Position numbers and translations under genes: made by a program. DNA of 64,000 bases from Paragordius varius (taxonomy: Eukaryota; Nematomorpha), in NCBI GenBank assembly GCA_964247055.1, contig OZ176054.1, positions 13,454,001 through 13,518,000 of the forward strand. Reading direction: 5' to 3'. Below are positions 63,701-64,000 of this stretch, in pieces (position 1 is the stretch's first letter; every line of letters begins with the position of its first letter). The notes beneath the pieces are model-generated. The model saw only the letters and a program-made list of their open reading frames with translations. It was not told the DNA's origin and made no database searches.

Positions 63701-64000
63701 ACAACTGATTTTGATGTAACTGTGTTAATGGATTATCGGTTATTGAGTTTACATCCATCTGTCACCGAAACCACCCCTTTTCAGTATTAGGATAGATGGA
63801 GTTAAGAATGTTGGACAACTGATTTTGATGTAACTGTGTTAATGGATTATCGTATATAGAGTTTACATCCATCCGTCACCGAAATCACCCCTTTTCAGTA
63901 TTAGGATAGATGGAGTTAAGAATGTTGGACAACTGATTTTGATGTAACTGTGTTAATGGATTATCGGTTATTGAGTTTACATCCATCCGTCACCGAAAAC
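54717..64000. repeat. 114-bp satellite array (about 81 units, runs off the window)
   Basis: A head-to-tail repeat of 114 bp (for example TACATCC at 56467 and again at 56581). Units differ by a few recurrent variants: TATCGGTTATTGAG versus TATCGTATATTAAG, TATATCCAG or TATATAGAG; a 3-bp shorter form CCCCTTAGTATTAAG near 55360, 57750, 58995 and 62980; and GATGTTACTG beside CCCATTTCAG near 55580, 58200, 59335, 60705 and 63320. Runs of variants recur in the same order, so blocks of many units were copied together. For example, identical two-unit signatures lie 912 and 1140 bp apart (8 and 10 units). The left edge is diverged (GTTTTGATGCAACTGTCTTT), as usual for an array border. Confidence 0.95.
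56137..56361 (-). other. Reading frame inside the satellite (not a gene)
   Basis: On the minus strand each monomer has an ATG-started frame of 36 codons (MDVNSITDNPLTQLHQNQLS and on to EKGWFR), normally closed by TGA. Where one unit has CGCCACC instead of CGTCACC the TGA becomes TGG and two monomers read through; the same occurs at 60235, 61147 and 62287. This is a by-product of a repeat whose length is a multiple of three. Nothing else indicates expression. Confidence 0.6.

Noticed and set aside
54717-64000. CRISPR array
   Set aside because: There are no unique spacers: the whole 114-bp unit repeats head to tail, and the genome is animal.

Overview
This is AT-rich nuclear DNA of an animal, most likely an invertebrate; I cannot place it further. 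The evidence is spliced genes with GT-AG introns, a peptide-type GPCR, an astacin metalloprotease, an FGGY-family kinase with animal-like sequence, a Nup98-type FG/GLEBS region, and heavy loading with cut-and-paste DNA transposons and MITEs. The standard genetic code fits every gene model. Some introns are extremely short (33 nt in FGGY, 56 nt in the astacin). No retrovirus, LTR element or Polinton was recognised.

Layout. 1.3-5.5 kb (+): a chimeric gene in which Nup98-type FG repeats and the GLEBS (Rae1-binding) motif run into a promethin/LDAF1 lipid-droplet membrane domain. 8.6-16.7 kb (+): a complete seven-exon gene for a secreted, cysteine-rich protein of no recognised family. 20.3-22.0 kb (-): an intronless rhodopsin-class GPCR. 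26.3-29.7 kb (-): a single-pass membrane protein gene and a further set of exons. 31.0-31.6 kb: a mariner transposase fossil. 33.1-44.0 kb (-): a complete 14-exon FGGY carbohydrate kinase gene carrying a duplicated, frame-enforced alternative exon. 46.2-47.9 kb (-): a secreted, charge-rich protein. 49.2-50.4 kb (+): the 5' half of an astacin gene, whose zinc-site exon lies outside the window or has been lost. 50.9-54.15 kb: a decayed hAT transposon with inverted, duplicated transposase. 54.7-64.0 kb: a 114-bp satellite array with higher-order structure that runs off the end.

Mobile DNA dominates the non-coding sequence. About 25 copies of one Tc1/mariner-like MITE (TIR beginning CAGTAAAAA, TA target) sit mostly in introns. 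There are also two 1.1-kb CACTA elements in opposite orientation, four members of a TIR family with an internally repeated end motif, hAT MITEs with 8-bp target duplications, and several hairpin elements. One CACTA copy sits inside a MITE, which in turn flanks the duplicated FGGY exon, so repeats have shaped gene structure here.

Gene models were assembled by eye from reading-frame phase, splice sites and remembered family sequences. Where every exon junction keeps frame (FGGY, the secreted gene at 8.6 kb, the 46.2 kb gene) confidence is high. Functions given for genes without a recognised family are limited to what the sequence shows.
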